The position numbers and the translations under genes were made by a program. From Eubacteriales bacterium (lineage in GTDB: Bacteria > Bacillota > Clostridia > Oscillospirales > Butyricicoccaceae), in contig JAUNGQ010000001.1 in assembly GCA_030524285.1 (NCBI GenBank), forward strand, positions 62,001-126,000: a DNA stretch of 64,000 nucleotides, given 5' to 3'. Positions 1 to 6,236 of this stretch are shown one piece after another (within the stretch, counting starts at the first letter, position 1; the number at the start of each line of letters is the position of its first letter). The notes under the pieces were generated by a model. It was not told where the DNA came from. It worked only from the letters and a program-made list of their open reading frames with translations, and did no database searches.

Positions 1-770
1 GCGATTATGTTACCCTGAGCGGCAACCAGATGGGCGTTCTGCTGATCGATTATATCATTACTGCGAAGAAGCTGACCAACACCATGCCGGAACATCCGGC
101 AGTGCTGAAATCTGTTGTATCAACTGAAATGGCACGCAAGGTTGCAAATGACAATGGCGTTGCATGCTTCGATACCTTTACCGGCTTTAAGTTCCTCGCT
201 GAGAAGATCAAGCAGTTTGAAGGCACCGGTTCTCATCAGTATCTGTTCGCATTTGAGGAATCCTATGGCTATCTGTGCGGTGACCATGCACGCGACAAGG
301 ATGCTGTCATTGCTGCTATGCTGATTGCAGAAATGGCTGCTTACTACCGTACCAAGGGCATGACCCTGTACGATGCAATGCAGGATATGTATAAGCGTTA
401 TGGCTATTATGCAGAAGAGACTCTGTCCATCGTTATGCCGGGCGTATCCGGTCTGACACGCATGGCAGAGCTGATGAAGGAGCTGCGTGAGTCTCCGCTG
501 GCTGAGGTTGGCGGCACTGCTGTGAAGGATGTACGTGACCTGCAGACTGGCGTCCAGACAGAACTGGCAACCGGTGAAACCTCTGAGGTTGAGCTGAAGG
601 GCCAGAACGTACTGTATTATGACCTGACTGACGGCACCAGCTTCATTATCCGTCCGTCCGGCACCGAGCCAAAGGTCAAGGTTTATATCATGGCAAACGG
701 TGCAGACAAGGCAGAGGTTGACGCAAAGATCGAAAAGTATGCCGCTGCTGCAAAGGAAATCGTAAAGTAA
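1..770 (+). CDS. Phosphohexomutase (phosphoglucomutase/phosphomannomutase family), C-terminal part
   Basis: The reading frame is open from the window edge (first full codon at base 3), so the N-terminal half, with the catalytic phosphoserine and metal loop, lies outside. What remains shows the sugar-binding loop FEESYGYLCGDHARDKD and, near the C terminus, the phosphate-binding loop RPSGTEPKVKVY, both diagnostic of the alpha-D-phosphohexomutase superfamily. The EESYGY form is typical of the roughly 570-residue Firmicutes enzymes (PgcA type) that interconvert glucose-6-phosphate and glucose-1-phosphate in the cytoplasm. Substrate choice between glucose and mannose cannot be settled from this half. 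The gene is followed by a chain of hairpins and an intrinsic terminator-like palindrome. Confidence 0.9.
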   Translation, partial: DYVTLSGNQMGVLLIDYIITAKKLTNTMPEHPAVLKSVVSTEMARKVANDNGVACFDTFTGFKFLAEKIKQFEGTGSHQYLFAFEESYGYLCGDHARDKDAVIAAMLIAEMAAYYRTKGMTLYDAMQDMYKRYGYYAEETLSIVMPGVSGLTRMAELMKELRESPLAEVGGTAVKDVRDLQTGVQTELATGETSEVELKGQNVLYYDLTDGTSFIIRPSGTEPKVKVYIMANGADKAEVDAKIEKYAAAAKEIVK

Positions 771-775
771 CCTCC

Positions 776-865
776 GCTTTTCTTTACAGAAAGAAAAGCT
801 TGGCAAAAGAAATGTCTGGTGCGCTCCCGCGCACAGCAGACACGCCGGACGAGACAAGTCCGGCG
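776..865. other. Chain of three perfect hairpins downstream of the mutase
   Basis: Three perfect inverted repeats follow the stop codon. The first has arms 776-785 and 790-799 (10 bp, loop ACAG). The second has arms 819-824 and 829-834 (6 bp, loop TCCC). The third has arms 843-850 and 858-865 (8 bp, loop of 7). None has a T-run directly behind it, so they look more like mRNA 3'-end structures or a compound repeat element than simple terminators. Confidence 0.55.
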
Positions 866-927
866 GTCTGCCCGCTGAGATACCAATGAAACAGTTATGG
901 TATTTTGAGTAAAAGGAACAAAACGAA

Positions 928-968
928 CTCCCTCCGTAAAAGCATAGCTTTTTGCGGAGGGAGCTTTT
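928..968 (+). terminator. Long palindrome, probable terminator of the mutase gene
   Basis: CTCCCTCCG at 928-936 pairs with CGGAGGGAG at 955-963. The interior (TAAAAGC against GCTTTTTG) continues the stem almost to the tip, and CTTTTG follows. The CTCCCTC/GAGGGAG arms are those of the dispersed repeat family found across the window, so this may be a repeat copy serving as terminator. Confidence 0.5.
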
Positions 969-998
969 GTGAATGCAATCAAAAAGGGAGGACGCTCT

Positions 999-1640
999 GT
1001 GAGCAAACAAAAGGAACAACAGAGGAAACTAACGAAAGCAGAACAGCGGAGACAACAACAGCTTGAGCAGCTGGAAATAAAGCTGTATGCACAGGGCTAT
1101 CAGAAGCATGATTTGACGATCGGGCTAGTTTTTGCGAATGTTATGGCAATTGTTCTGGGAACACCCATTGTCATCGTGCTGTATGCAGCGTTTTTTATGC
1201 GGAATCCATCCTTTTATATGGAGGAGAATATCGGCGGCGGAGCGTTGCAGATTCTCCTTGTGCTGATTGTACTCATTGTCGTACATGAATTGATTCACGG
1301 TATCACATGGGCGGTATTTGCATCAAATCATTGGAAATCTATCGAATTTGGATTTATTATGAAATATCTGACACCATATTGCACCTGTGTCGAGCCGCTG
1401 AAACGGTATCAACATATTATTGGCGCCCTGATGCCGACGTTGGTGCTGGGAATTTTTCCATCTGTGATTGCCATTTTTACCGGCAGTATGTTCTGGCTAC
1501 TGGTTGGCTGTGTGATGGTTCTGGCAGGTGGTGGAGACTTGACGATTGTTTTGAAGCTTCTGTGGTATCGCAGCGAAGGGAAAGATGTTGTGTACATAGA
1601 CCATCCGTATCAGGCGGGTGTGATTGCATTTGAACGCTAA
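999..1640 (+). CDS. DUF3267-type membrane zincin-like protein
   Basis: A 213-residue protein. The GTG at 999 is chosen because GGGAGGA sits about 7 bases upstream; an earlier in-frame GTG at 969 would lie before that site. The N terminus is highly charged (Lys/Gln/Glu, cytoplasmic). About four hydrophobic segments follow, and between the second and third is HELIH (His96, Glu97, His100), the HExxH zinc-protease signature of the DUF3267 putative zincin family. A membrane metalloprotease role is inferred from that motif alone; substrate and pathway are unknown. The gene stands alone between two terminators, so it is probably monocistronic. Confidence 0.7.
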   Translation: MSKQKEQQRKLTKAEQRRQQQLEQLEIKLYAQGYQKHDLTIGLVFANVMAIVLGTPIVIVLYAAFFMRNPSFYMEENIGGGALQILLVLIVLIVVHELIHGITWAVFASNHWKSIEFGFIMKYLTPYCTCVEPLKRYQHIIGALMPTLVLGIFPSVIAIFTGSMFWLLVGCVMVLAGGGDLTIVLKLLWYRSEGKDVVYIDHPYQAGVIAFER

Positions 1641-1646
1641 CAGATC

Positions 1647-1680
1647 AAGCTCCGAATCACAGGGTTCGGAGCTTTTTTGT
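1647..1680 (+). terminator. Intrinsic terminator of the DUF3267 gene
   Basis: Perfect 10-bp stem AAGCTCCGAA (1647-1656) / TTCGGAGCTT (1665-1674), followed by TTTTTTG. Confidence 0.9.
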
Positions 1681-1693
1681 AACATCTCTGCAT

Positions 1694-1846
1694 AAAAGAA
1701 AAACACACGACACCCAGGCCGCACTGTTGCACAGCCCCTGTCATGTGTTTTCGGCAGAAAAGAGAAAAAAAGGAAGGATTCCGCACCCGAATGTGCGGAA
1801 GAAAGATACATGACGGTATAAACTGTTATCATGTCTTTCGTTGATG
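1694..1846 (-). ncRNA. Candidate small RNA with own promoter and terminator, about 150 nt
   Basis: On the minus strand an extended -10 (TGCTATAAT, plus positions 1853-1861) with a weaker -35 (TTTTCA, 1876-1881, 17-base spacer) would start RNA near 1846. Read 5' to 3' on that strand, the RNA has three parts. The first is a bulged hairpin (1802-1838). The second is a perfect 8-bp hairpin (1779-1800, loop AUUCGG), followed by a C/U-rich unpaired stretch (1755-1778) containing UCCUUCC. The third is an 11-bp terminator stem (1739-1749 with 1702-1712) followed by TTTTTCTTTT (1703-1694). The C/U-rich stretch complements GGAGG-type ribosome binding sites, as in several Firmicutes regulatory RNAs. No coding potential with a ribosome binding site was seen. 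I do not recognise the family. Confidence 0.5.
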
Positions 1847-1852
1847 CTTTGC

Positions 1853-1881
1853 ATTATAGCACGGGATGAAAAAACTGAAAA
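1853..1881 (-). promoter_or_regulatory. Promoter for the minus-strand candidate small RNA
   Basis: Minus-strand TGC-TATAAT extended -10 (1861-1853) and TTTTCA -35 (1881-1876), spacer 17. Confidence 0.5.
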
Positions 1882-2300
1882 GAAGCAAAATTCATGAATT
1901 ATTGACAAAAACAGCGCGCGTTAGTTGTATAATTTCAACATAAAAGAAATTTGAAATCCGACATCTTGCAAAAATACGAATTTTAGCCTTGCGAAATAAG
2001 ATAAAATGCAGGAACGGGATAAAAAACTTGCGTAAAAATGTAAATTTTTTTGCCAAAAAAGTATGATATTCGTAAAATTATTTCCCGATGATAGTTTGGG
2101 AAACTCAAAATTTGAATAAACAACCAAGCATTTTTGAATAAGTAGCCAAAAATATTGGGAAAATATAGACGTTTTGGTATGGATTGAAAGAAACCATTCG
2201 GTATTGATAAAGTTTACACGGCGGGGCATAATATTGACAATTTCTGAAAAAATAAATGTATCATTCCACTTTACAAAAATCTTCCGGTGTGATATCATGC
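1882..2300. other. AT-rich intergenic block upstream of rpsO
   Basis: About 400 bases visibly richer in A/T than anything else in the window. There is no open frame with a ribosome binding site on either strand. CTTGC followed by A/T-rich sequence recurs at 1965, 1988 and 2027 without regular spacing. TTGACA/TATAAT at 1902-1933 has a 20-base spacer and is doubtful. The block ends in the likely rpsO promoter. Confidence 0.5.
2234..2264 (+). promoter_or_regulatory. Possible rpsO promoter
   Basis: TTGACA (2234-2239) and TATCAT (2259-2264). The spacer of 19 is longer than ideal, but the -35 is perfect and the position suits a leader of about 150 nt. Confidence 0.4.
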
Positions 2301-2307
2301 AATAGTT

Positions 2308-2412
2308 AGTGTATCCCTACACTTAGCAGTCTGGATACCGGACATGTCAGACCGTGTCCATCACCTTGCGCCGCTGCCCGGTGTTTGGGAAACTGGCAAT
2401 ATAAAATTTTTA
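2308..2412 (+). promoter_or_regulatory. Structured rpsO leader, candidate S15 autoregulatory element
   Basis: Between promoter and start codon are a perfect GTGTA/TACAC hairpin and two mutually exclusive pairings, GTCTG with CAGAC and GGACA with TGTCC. A GTTT-GGG-AAAC hairpin follows just before the ribosome binding site. S15 is known to repress its own translation through structured leaders that differ between bacterial groups. That this is such a leader is inferred from position and pairing only. Confidence 0.35.
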
Positions 2413-2428
2413 TTATGAGGTGTCTATT

Positions 2429-2695
2429 ATGATCCGCAAAGAACAGAAGGCAGAAGTAATCGCTGCAAACCGTACCCATGAAACGGATACCGGTTCCCCG
2501 GAGGTACAGATCGCTATCCTGACCGAGCGCATTAAGCAGCTCACCGAGCATCTGAAGGAGCACAAGCATGATAACCATTCCCGCCGCGGCCTGTTGAAGA
2601 TGGTTGGCCAGCGCCGCAGCATGCTCACATACCTGAAGAAGAAGGATATCGAGCGTTACAGAGCAATCGTTAAGAAGCTCGGCCTGAGAAAGTAA
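2429..2695 (+). CDS. rpsO: 30S ribosomal protein S15
   Basis: Primary rRNA-binding protein of the small-subunit platform; it binds the 16S rRNA central domain and bridges to 23S rRNA. The 88-residue product matches the family length and carries [18 protein letters not shown], the loop [15 protein letters not shown] and the tail [16 protein letters not shown] at 2429 is preferred over an in-frame GTG at 2420 because TGAGG lies 8 bases before it. A strong terminator follows, then pnp, the same neighbour as in many bacteria. Confidence 0.98.
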   Translation: MIRKEQKAEVIAANRTHETDTGSPEVQIAILTERIKQLTEHLKEHKHDNHSRRGLLKMVGQRRSMLTYLKKKDIERYRAIVKKLGLRK

Positions 2696-2706
2696 GAGAA
2701 ACATAG

Positions 2707-2741
2707 AAAAGAGGAGGCCTATGAACAGACCTCCTCTTTTC
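2707..2741 (+). terminator. Intrinsic terminator of rpsO
   Basis: AAAAGAGGAGG (2707-2717) pairs perfectly with CCTCCTCTTTT (2730-2740). Confidence 0.9.
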
Positions 2742-2777
2742 CCTGACATGAGAAAGGCACGGCAATTCCTTGAGCAG

Positions 2778-2805
2778 TTGAAGGACAGGCTTATCATACT
2801 ATAAA
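2778..2805 (+). promoter_or_regulatory. Possible pnp promoter
   Basis: TTGAAG (2778-2783), 16-base spacer, TATAAA (2800-2805), placed just after the rpsO terminator. Confidence 0.4.
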
Positions 2806-2840
2806 AACGCAGTATAAACGTAAGAGAGATTTGATCAAGA

Positions 2841-2892
2841 CTCCCGCGGTCCGCACCCGCCTGCGCGGACAGTTCCCTCCAATGAGGGAGCC
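2841..2892. repeat. Dispersed CTCCCTC repeat, short copy in the pnp leader
   Basis: CTCCCGCGG, a GTCCGC...GCGGAC hairpin, then TTCCCTCCAATGAGGGAGCC. It shares the right-arm ending of the repeat family. It would be transcribed as part of the pnp 5' untranslated region. Confidence 0.6.
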
Positions 2893-2998
2893 AAAAATCA
2901 GGAAATGCTGCTGAACTTAAACCTGTGCTTCAAGTGCTTGAAGGACTGTCGGACTTTCCAAAATTCCCACAAATTATAGAAAAGGAGACAGTTTGATT

Positions 2999-5122
2999 AT
3001 GACGACGATTACACATAAGTCATTTGATGAAGAACGTGTATTTGAAACAATGTTTGCCGGACGCAAGCTGACTGTAGAGACTGGCAAGGTTGCCCAGTTG
3101 GCTAACGGCGCTGCACTGGTTCGCTATGGAGACACCGTTGTTCTGGTTACCGCAACCGCTTCCCCGAAGCCGCGTGAAGGCGTTGATTTCTTCCCGCTTT
3201 CGGTTGATTTTGAAGAAAAGCTGTATGCAGTAGGCCGTATCCCGGGTTCCTTTATGCGCCGTGAGGGCAAGGCAAGCGAGCAGGCAACCATCGCTTCCCG
3301 CCAGATTGACCGCCCGATGCGTCCGCTGTTCCCGAAGGATCTGCGCAATGATGTATCCATCGTCTGCACCGTTATGGGCAATGACTATGATAACTCCCCG
3401 CAGGTTACTGCACTCAATGGCGCATCCATTGCAGTTGCAATTTCCGATATCCCGTTTAACTACACCGTGGCAGGTGTAGATGTCGGTCTGGTTGACGGCG
3501 AGTTTGTTCTGAACCCGACGGTTGCGCAGCGTGAAAAGAGCCTGATGGACGTTACCGTTTGCGGTACTGCTGAGAAGATCGTTATGATCGAAGCAGGCGC
3601 GAAGGAAGTTCCGGAGGATCAGATGCTGGAGGGCCTGCTGTTTGCACATGAGGAAATCAAGAAGATGTGTGCGTTTATTGATTCCATCAAGGCAGAAATC
3701 GGTAAGCCGAAGTTTGAATATGAGCATCATGATGTAGACCATGATCTGTTTGACCAGATTGAAGCATTTGCACGCGATAAGGTTGAAGTTGCATTTGATA
3801 CCGATGACAAGACCGTGCGCGATGCACGGATGCAGGTTGTCCGTGAGGAAATCGACGCAATGCTGGGCGAAGAGGTTGCAGCAGAGCGTGCAGGCGAGGT
3901 TTCCGAGATCGTTGACAAGCTGTGCAAGAAGGTTGTTCGCCACTGGCTGACACAGGGCAAGCGCGTCGATGGCCGCGGCATGGAAGAAGTGCGTCCGCTG
4001 GCATCGCAGGTAGGCATCCTGCCGCGTGCACATGGCACCGGCCTGTTTACCCGTGGTCAGACACAGGTTCTGTCTATCTGCACACTGGGTACGCTGTCTG
4101 ATGCACAGCAGCTGGACACCATCTTCGAGCAGAAGGAAAAGAGATATATCCATCATTACAATTTCCCGTCCTTCTCCGTCGGTGAAACCCGTCCGTCCCG
4201 CGGCCCTGGCCGCCGTGAAATCGGTCATGGTGCGCTGGCTGAACGTTCTCTGGTTCCGGTACTGCCGTCTGTTGAGGAATTCCCGTATGCAATCCGTGTT
4301 GTATCCGAGGTTCTGTCCTCCAATGGTTCTACCTCGCAAGGCTCCGTCTGCGGCTCTACCCTGGCTCTGATGGATGCAGGCGTTCCGATTAAGGCGCCGG
4401 TAGCTGGTATTTCCTGTGGCCTGATTACCGATGACGGTCAGGAAACCACCTTTACCGATATTCAGGGTGTCGAGGACTTCTATGGTGATATGGACTTCAA
4501 GGTAGCAGGCACCAAGAAGGGCATTACCGGTATTCAGGTAGATATCAAGGTTGACGGCCTGACGCCGTCCATCATCAAGGAAGCGTTCCGCAAGTGCCGC
4601 GATGCACGCTACAAGATTCTGGATGAGGTCATGCTGAAGGCAATTCCGGAGCCGCGTGCAAACCTGTCTCCGTGGGCACCGAAGACCATTACGATCAAGA
4701 TCGATCCGGACAAGATCCGTGATGTTATCGGCAAGGGCGGCTCTGTGATCCAGAAGATTACCGCCGAGTCCGGCGCAAAGGTTGATATTGCTGAGGACGG
4801 CACCGTAAGCATTTCTTCTGTCAACGGCGCTGACGGCGAGAAGGCAAAGAAGATGATCGAAACCATCGTAAAGGACCCGGAGGTTGGCGATGTCTTCTAT
4901 GGCAAGGTTGTCCGCCTGATGGGCTTTGGCGCATTCGTGCAGATTGCACCGGGCAAGGATGGTCTGGTTCACATTTCCAAGCTGGAAAAGCGCCGCGTCG
5001 AGAAGGTTGAGGATGTTGTCAAGGTTGGCGACATGTGCTGGGTTAAGGTTATCGAGATCGATGACAAGGGCCGCATCAACCTGTCCCGCAAGGACGTGAA
5101 GGAAGAGGAAAAGGTTCTGTAA
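2999..5122 (+). CDS. pnp: Polynucleotide phosphorylase
   Basis: Phosphorolytic 3'-5' exoribonuclease that degrades mRNA to nucleoside diphosphates and is a degradosome component. The 707-residue product has the full family architecture: first RNase PH-like domain (about 10-145), helical linker, second RNase PH-like domain (about 320-540) with FSVGETRPSRGPGRREIGHG, KH domain around DPDKIRDVIGKGGSVIQKI (about 560-610) and S1 domain VGDVFYGKVVRLMGFGAFV (about 625-695). ATG at 2999 has AAGGAGA 10 bases upstream; a TTG at 2993 is closer to it but less likely. Ends at a strong terminator. Confidence 0.98.
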   Translation: MTTITHKSFDEERVFETMFAGRKLTVETGKVAQLANGAALVRYGDTVVLVTATASPKPREGVDFFPLSVDFEEKLYAVGRIPGSFMRREGKASEQATIASRQIDRPMRPLFPKDLRNDVSIVCTVMGNDYDNSPQVTALNGASIAVAISDIPFNYTVAGVDVGLVDGEFVLNPTVAQREKSLMDVTVCGTAEKIVMIEAGAKEVPEDQMLEGLLFAHEEIKKMCAFIDSIKAEIGKPKFEYEHHDVDHDLFDQIEAFARDKVEVAFDTDDKTVRDARMQVVREEIDAMLGEEVAAERAGEVSEIVDKLCKKVVRHWLTQGKRVDGRGMEEVRPLASQVGILPRAHGTGLFTRGQTQVLSICTLGTLSDAQQLDTIFEQKEKRYIHHYNFPSFSVGETRPSRGPGRREIGHGALAERSLVPVLPSVEEFPYAIRVVSEVLSSNGSTSQGSVCGSTLALMDAGVPIKAPVAGISCGLITDDGQETTFTDIQGVEDFYGDMDFKVAGTKKGITGIQVDIKVDGLTPSIIKEAFRKCRDARYKILDEVMLKAIPEPRANLSPWAPKTITIKIDPDKIRDVIGKGGSVIQKITAESGAKVDIAEDGTVSISSVNGADGEKAKKMIETIVKDPEVGDVFYGKVVRLMGFGAFVQIAPGKDGLVHISKLEKRRVEKVEDVVKVGDMCWVKVIEIDDKGRINLSRKDVKEEEKVL

Positions 5123-5143
5123 TTCCGCAAATTGGATAAAATC

Positions 5144-5178
5144 AAGGCTGTACTCCGAGACGGGGTACAGCCTTTTTG
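5144..5178 (+). terminator. Intrinsic terminator of pnp
   Basis: AAGGCTGTAC (5144-5153) / GTACAGCCTT (5165-5174), extended inward by TCC/GGG, followed by TTTTG. Confidence 0.9.
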
Positions 5179-5223
5179 CTTGCAAAAAGTAAACTTGGTT
5201 GTAAGAAAATTGTTTTGAACAAA

Positions 5224-5379
5224 GCCTCCCTCTTCGAGGGAGGTGGATTCGCCGCAGGCGAAGACGGAGGGAGTTAAAATTTAAGTGTTTCATATCAACT
5301 GCAACCACTGTGCAGTAGACGAATGTGATTAAACTCCCTCAGTCAGCTTCGCTGACAGCTCCCTCGTCTGAGGGAGCCT
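5224..5379. repeat. Full-length dispersed repeat, tandem copy 1 (156 bp)
   Basis: Order of parts: outer hairpin GCCTCCCTC-TTCG-AGGGAGG; inner hairpin TTCGCC-GCA-GGCGAA (5248-5262); GAGGGAGTT (5267-5275); a core of about 56 bases; AACTCCCTC (5332-5340), which pairs perfectly with GAGGGAGTT; hairpin GTCAGC-TTC-GCTGAC; and a closing hairpin CTCCCTC-GTCT-GAGGGAG followed by CC. The two ends (GCCTCCCTC and GAGGGAGCC) are near-perfect inverted repeats, so the element has a mirror-like, MITE/REP-like layout. No coding capacity. Confidence 0.85.
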
Positions 5380-5410
5380 GATAGCCAGACTTTTAAATTT
5401 ACGCATCAGA

Positions 5411-5567
5411 GCCTCCCTCTTGGAGGGAGGTGGATTCGCCGCAGGCGAAGACGGAGGGAGTTAAAACGTAAGTGTTTCATATCAATTGTAACCACTGTGT
5501 AGAAGACGAATGCGATCGAACTCCCTCAGTCAGCTTCGCTGACAGCTCCCTCGTCTGAGGGAGCCTT
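5411..5567. repeat. Full-length dispersed repeat, tandem copy 2
   Basis: Same order and orientation as the copy starting 187 bases earlier, with roughly ten substitutions by eye, almost all in the unpaired core. All hairpin arms are identical. Hairpin GTCAGC-TTC-GCTGAC lies at 5529-5543. Confidence 0.85.
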
Positions 5568-5590
5568 CTCATCATACATGCATTGAAATA

Positions 5591-5670
5591 TGATATAATG
5601 AGCAGCGCCGTGGAAATAATAATGCAAAAACGGCATAAGCTAGAGTGATACCTGCTGGTCAGCAGGCAAC
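5591..5670 (+). other. Orphan extended -10 promoter followed by hairpins
   Basis: TGATATAAT (5591-5599) is a perfect extended -10 without a good -35. Downstream are GCCGT/ACGGC arms and a perfect CCTGCTG-GT-CAGCAGG hairpin (5651-5666), but no gene on this strand. Could be a short transcript running toward the 3' end of the convergent gene, or chance. Confidence 0.25.
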
Positions 5671-5692
5671 CGTTGTCGTGTGAAAAAAAGGT

Positions 5693-6061
5693 TTATCGTT
5701 TCATTTTGTCATAAAAAATCGTGTAACCGGCGGCAAGTGCACCTGCGTAGCGGAGGGATGCCGTCTTGGAGGCCAGCAGGATGGAAGGTACCGGGTTGAA
5801 CGGTAGTGTAAACGGCAAAACAGCAAAAAATGGGGCAAGCACAGGTGCCAGAGCCAGATACAGACCGGGAACGGTGACAAAAAGAATGGTCAGGATATCA
5901 CGCCCGGGCAGATGGCTGAGAAATGCGCCACAGAGGATACAGGTCAGCAGGGTTATGGCGTATCGGACAGAATCAGAAGAGACCACAGAGGAAGCGGAAT
6001 AGCTGACGGACAAAAGGATGCAGTACAGTGCATCCCAGATCAGCAGGCGCAGAAAACGCAT
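5693..6061 (-). CDS. Small hydrophobic membrane protein, unknown function
   Basis: A 122-residue protein of about four membrane segments, ending in charged TIFYDKMKR. ATG at 6061 is chosen for the AAAGGGG ribosome binding site upstream; a TTG further out lacks one. I recognise no family. It has its own good promoter and is divergent from the radical SAM/MarR operon, with a perfect 17-bp palindrome between the two promoters, so co-regulation by the MarR protein is plausible. That both genes act together is inference. Confidence 0.65.
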   Translation of the reverse strand: MRFLRLLIWDALYCILLSVSYSASSVVSSDSVRYAITLLTCILCGAFLSHLPGRDILTILFVTVPGLYLALAPVLAPFFAVLPFTLPFNPVPSILLASKTASLRYAGALAAGYTIFYDKMKR

Positions 6062-6098
6062 GGTAGAAACCCCTTTCAAAAGCAAATGTCATGAAATC

Positions 6099-6127
6099 AG
6101 TATACTGTTACTGACAGAAAAAAGCAA
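6099..6127 (-). promoter_or_regulatory. Promoter of the membrane-protein gene
   Basis: On the minus strand TTGCTT (6127-6122), spacer 17, TATACT (6104-6099). Confidence 0.6.
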
Positions 6128-6144
6128 GATATTCATAGAATATC
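6128..6144. promoter_or_regulatory. Perfect palindrome between divergent promoters, candidate MarR operator
   Basis: GATATTC-ATA-GAATATC. It abuts the -35 of the minus-strand promoter and ends 23 bases before the -35 of the plus-strand promoter. Size and AT-rich dyad fit sites bound by MarR-family dimers, and a MarR gene is the second gene of the plus-strand operon. Confidence 0.6.
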
Positions 6145-6167
6145 GGCGTTTTATGTCGAAAAGGTAC

Positions 6168-6196
6168 TTGACAGAAACGGGTAATCGGCGTATATT
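6168..6196 (+). promoter_or_regulatory. Promoter of the radical SAM/MarR operon
   Basis: TTGACA (6168-6173), spacer exactly 17, TATATT (6191-6196). Ribosome binding site GGAGG at 6223-6227. Confidence 0.8.
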
Positions 6197-6236
6197 AACT
6201 TTCAGTGAAAGATAATCATATTGGAGGCATAGAACA

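Noticed and set aside
120-1019. 299-codon minus-strand frame over the mutase and its hairpin chain
   Set aside because: Opposite a clear mutase gene, low-complexity Cys/Leu content and no ribosome binding site.
1902-1933. TTGACA/TATAAT pair as a strong plus-strand promoter
   Set aside because: Spacer of 20 bases is outside the useful range and no gene or terminator pattern follows it directly.
1921-2298. 125-codon minus-strand frame in the AT-rich block
   Set aside because: No ribosome binding site, no recognisable motif, and composition expected of random AT-rich DNA.
3020-5308. Very long minus-strand frame opposite pnp
   Set aside because: Antisense shadow of a highly conserved gene; such frames arise from codon bias. 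No start signal.
5224-5567. Tandem repeats as a CRISPR array
   Set aside because: Only two units of about 156 bp with internal hairpins; no short direct repeats with unique spacers and no cas genes.
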